Part shown: positions 4,346 through 5,872 of the stretch, one piece after another
How the letters are laid out: each line of letters opens with the position of its first letter
How positions within the stretch are numbered: the stretch's first letter is position 1
NCBI GenBank assembly: GCA_946480705.1
Contig: CAMLLF010000280.1
Coordinates: 1 to 5,872 of the forward strand
Source: an uncultured Lysobacteraceae bacterium
GTDB lineage: Bacteria; Pseudomonadota; Gammaproteobacteria; Xanthomonadales; Rhodanobacteraceae
DNA length: 5,872 nucleotides
Direction: 5' to 3'
Notes under the pieces: model-generated
Told to the model about the DNA's origin: nothing
Databases searched by the model: none
The model's input: only the letters and a program-made list of their open reading frames with translations
Translations under genes and position numbers: made by a program

Positions 4346-5788
4346 TCAGGCGGAGAGCGCGTGCCGGCGCTCCAGGCCGTAAGCCTGCAGCGCGTCGAAC
4401 AGCGTGCCGTGCGCGGACTGCGCGGGGTCGGCGCGCAGCGCGTCGATCAGGGCGAAGTAGTCGTCGAAGGTCAGCGTGGTCAGTTCGGTCTTGCGCTCCA
4501 GCCGTTCGCGACAGAACGCCTGCCACTGCTCGGCTTCGCCGGCGCTCAAATGTTCGGGCCAGTTGCGCGCGCGGTAGCGGCGGAACAGTTCGACCAGGCG
4601 CGCGTCGCGGAACGCGAAGCGCTGCGACGCGAGCTGCGCCGGCGGCGTCGCGCGGACTTCGCGCAGCAGCCGCTTGTCGGCGTCCTGCAGGAAGCCGCCG
4701 TAGAGCGCGAGTTCCGGGTCGGTTTTCGCGTCGTCGTAACGGTTCGCGAATACCTGCTGCAGCTTCGCCGCGAGGCCGGGTACGTCGCGCAGCCGTTGGA
4801 GATGGGCGAGGCAGCGCGGCGGATCGAGCGCGATGCGCGCGAGGTCGACGCCACCCAGCGCCGACAGCGGCGCGAGCGCCGGCGACCGGTTGGCGTGCAC
4901 GAGTTTCAGCGGAATGCGTTCGACGTCCTCGGGCAGATCGGCGCGCGCGCTGAACACGCGCTCGGCGATCGCCTCGGCGTCGAGTTCGATCAGCGGCGCC
5001 GGATCGGCGTCGAGGTCGTAGACGATGATCGCGTTCGGCTGCGTCGCATGCACGGCGAGCGGCGCGACCAGTGCGAGGCAGCCGCGGCTCGCCGGAAAGC
5101 GCGACGACACGTGCAGCACCGGCGTGCGCCGCGCGACGTCGAGCAGCTCGAACGCGCGCTGCTTGCGGCGCAGCGCGAAGTAGAAATCGAACAGTCTGGG
5201 CTGGCGCGCGCGCAGCAGCCGCGCAAGATCGATCAGCGCATGCACGTCCGACAAGGCGTCGTGCGCGCGCTCCTGCTGCAGACGGTTCGCGCGGGCGAGG
5301 TCTTCGAGCCGGAAGCTCGGCGTGCCGTCCTCGCGCCGCGGCCACTCGATGCCGTCGGGGCGCAGCGCGTAGGTCATGCGCACGAGGTCGATCAGATCCC
5401 AGCGCGAATTGCCGTTCTCCCATTCGCGCGCATAGGGCTCGTAGAAATTGCGATACAGCAGGTTGCGCGTGAACTCGTCGTCGAAGCGCAGCGAGTTGTA
5501 GCCGACCGTGCAGGTGCCCGGCACGGCCATCGCGTCGTGCACGTGCGCGGCGAATTCGGCTTCGCGCACGCCGTCGCGCACGAGCTGCTGCGGCGTGATG
5601 CCGGTGATCAGCGCGGCCTGCGGATGCGGCAGCACGTCGGGCGCCGGCGCGCAGAACACTTCGATCGGATCGCCGATCAGTTCGAGGTCGGCGTTCGTGC
5701 GCAGCGCGGCGAACTGGCACGGCCGGTCGCGGCGCGGGTCCGCGCCCGAGGTTTCGTAGTCGTGCCAGAGAAACGTCGGCGTGGTCAT
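4346..5788 (-). CDS. sbcB: Exodeoxyribonuclease I (ExoI), 3'-5' single-strand DNA exonuclease
   Basis: The 480-residue product is close in length to E. coli ExoI (475). It digests single-stranded DNA from the 3' end, working with SSB in recombination, mismatch repair and removal of 3' overhangs in the cytosol. The DnaQ-like exonuclease domain begins at FLWHDYETSGADP (6-18). All five residues equivalent to E. coli D15, E17, D108, H181 and D186 are present: D10 and E12 (DYE), D103 (RFDDE), H176 and D181 (AHDALSD). Other ExoI-specific blocks are YRNFYEPYAREWENGNSRWD (112-131), PSFRLEDLARAN (157-168) and RQPRLFDFYF (195-204). The SH3-like and C-terminal helical regions follow, for example KLVHANRSPALAP. 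ATG 5788 aligns with the family N-terminus and overlaps the upstream stop as ATGA. No good ribosome binding site is visible, which fits translational coupling. Sequence appears intact and active. Confidence 0.96.
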   Translation of the reverse strand: MTTPTFLWHDYETSGADPRRDRPCQFAALRTNADLELIGDPIEVFCAPAPDVLPHPQAALITGITPQQLVRDGVREAEFAAHVHDAMAVPGTCTVGYNSLRFDDEFTRNLLYRNFYEPYAREWENGNSRWDLIDLVRMTYALRPDGIEWPRREDGTPSFRLEDLARANRLQQERAHDALSDVHALIDLARLLRARQPRLFDFYFALRRKQRAFELLDVARRTPVLHVSSRFPASRGCLALVAPLAVHATQPNAIIVYDLDADPAPLIELDAEAIAERVFSARADLPEDVERIPLKLVHANRSPALAPLSALGGVDLARIALDPPRCLAHLQRLRDVPGLAAKLQQVFANRYDDAKTDPELALYGGFLQDADKRLLREVRATPPAQLASQRFAFRDARLVELFRRYRARNWPEHLSAGEAEQWQAFCRERLERKTELTTLTFDDYFALIDALRADPAQSAHGTLFDALQAYGLERRHALSA

Positions 5789-5872
5789 GCGGAAATCGTC
5801 GGTCGCGGACGCGGAATCATGCCGGATTCGCGCACGCTGCGTGGGTCCGCCGGTGCGGCATCGATCAGCCGC
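5785..5872 (-). CDS. C-terminal end of an unidentified gene upstream of sbcB (partial)
   Basis: The minus strand is open from the window edge to TGA at 5785-5787, encoding 28 complete residues: RLIDAAPADPRSVRESGMIP then RPRPTISA. The stop overlaps the sbcB start as ATGA (5785-5788), the same junction style seen between yciI and bolA, and third positions are G/C-rich. That supports a real gene in the same operon. The visible tail is Pro/Arg-rich with no recognisable motif, so no family is proposed. Most of the gene lies beyond the window. Confidence 0.5.
   Translation of the reverse strand, partial: RLIDAAPADPRSVRESGMIPRPRPTISA

Noticed and set aside
4320..5720. Upstream extension of the DUF2461 frame through sbcB to form a ~694-residue protein
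   Set aside because: The extra ~467 residues are an Arg/Ala/Pro-rich shadow of sbcB in another frame, while the DUF2461 family N-terminus begins exactly at ATG 4319.
5071..5759. Plus-strand open frames opposite sbcB
   Set aside because: Arg/Ala-rich, no motifs or ribosome sites, and antisense to a catalytically complete ExoI.
1..5872. New defence, mobile or CRISPR-like system
   Set aside because: No repeats arrays, integrases, transposases, toxin-antitoxin pairs or nuclease-effector clusters were seen. The nuclease present is housekeeping ExoI.

Overview
The window comes from a very G+C-rich gammaproteobacterium. The best guess is Lysobacterales (Xanthomonadales), probably near Rhodanobacteraceae/Lysobacteraceae. 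This rests on strong G/C bias at third codon positions, a proteobacterial exonuclease I with close E. coli-like motifs, and the order yciI - bolA - parvulin-like lipoprotein, which I associate with that group from memory. The placement is inference and no rRNA or other phylogenetic marker is present.

Left part (1-902, plus strand). This part holds two damaged reading frames. The first looks like the C-terminal part of an O-antigen ligase/polymerase (Wzy_C/WaaL-type) membrane protein whose recognisable segments lie in alternating frames, implying at least three small indels. The second begins at a GTG (476) with a good signal-peptide-like sequence, then appears to jump frame into a DUF11-like beta-sandwich segment ending at 902. 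Either this is a decaying surface-polysaccharide/secreted-protein locus or the sequence is of poor quality here; the rest of the window shows no such damage.

Middle part (903-2456, plus strand). A 132-base intergenic stretch carries a candidate promoter whose -10 box sits exactly between the arms of an inverted repeat. A tight cluster follows: yciI, bolA (4-base GTGA overlap) and a lipoprotein with a parvulin-type PPIase fold that lacks one of the usual active-site histidines. Spacing suggests one transcript.

Right part (2495-5872, minus strand). A convergent operon reads leftwards: the end of an unidentified gene (ATGA overlap), sbcB (exonuclease I, all five catalytic residues visible), a DUF2461 protein, and a PLP-dependent class I/II aminotransferase. 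The two operons meet tail to tail with only 38 bases between stop codons and a short hairpin overlapping the junction.

I see no tRNA, rRNA, insertion sequence, CRISPR array or phage gene, and nothing that convincingly forms a new defence or mobile system. The points most worth a second look are the clustered frameshifts at 1-900, the degenerate parvulin, the palindromic -10 element, and the unstudied coupling of ExoI with DUF2461 and an orphan aminotransferase.
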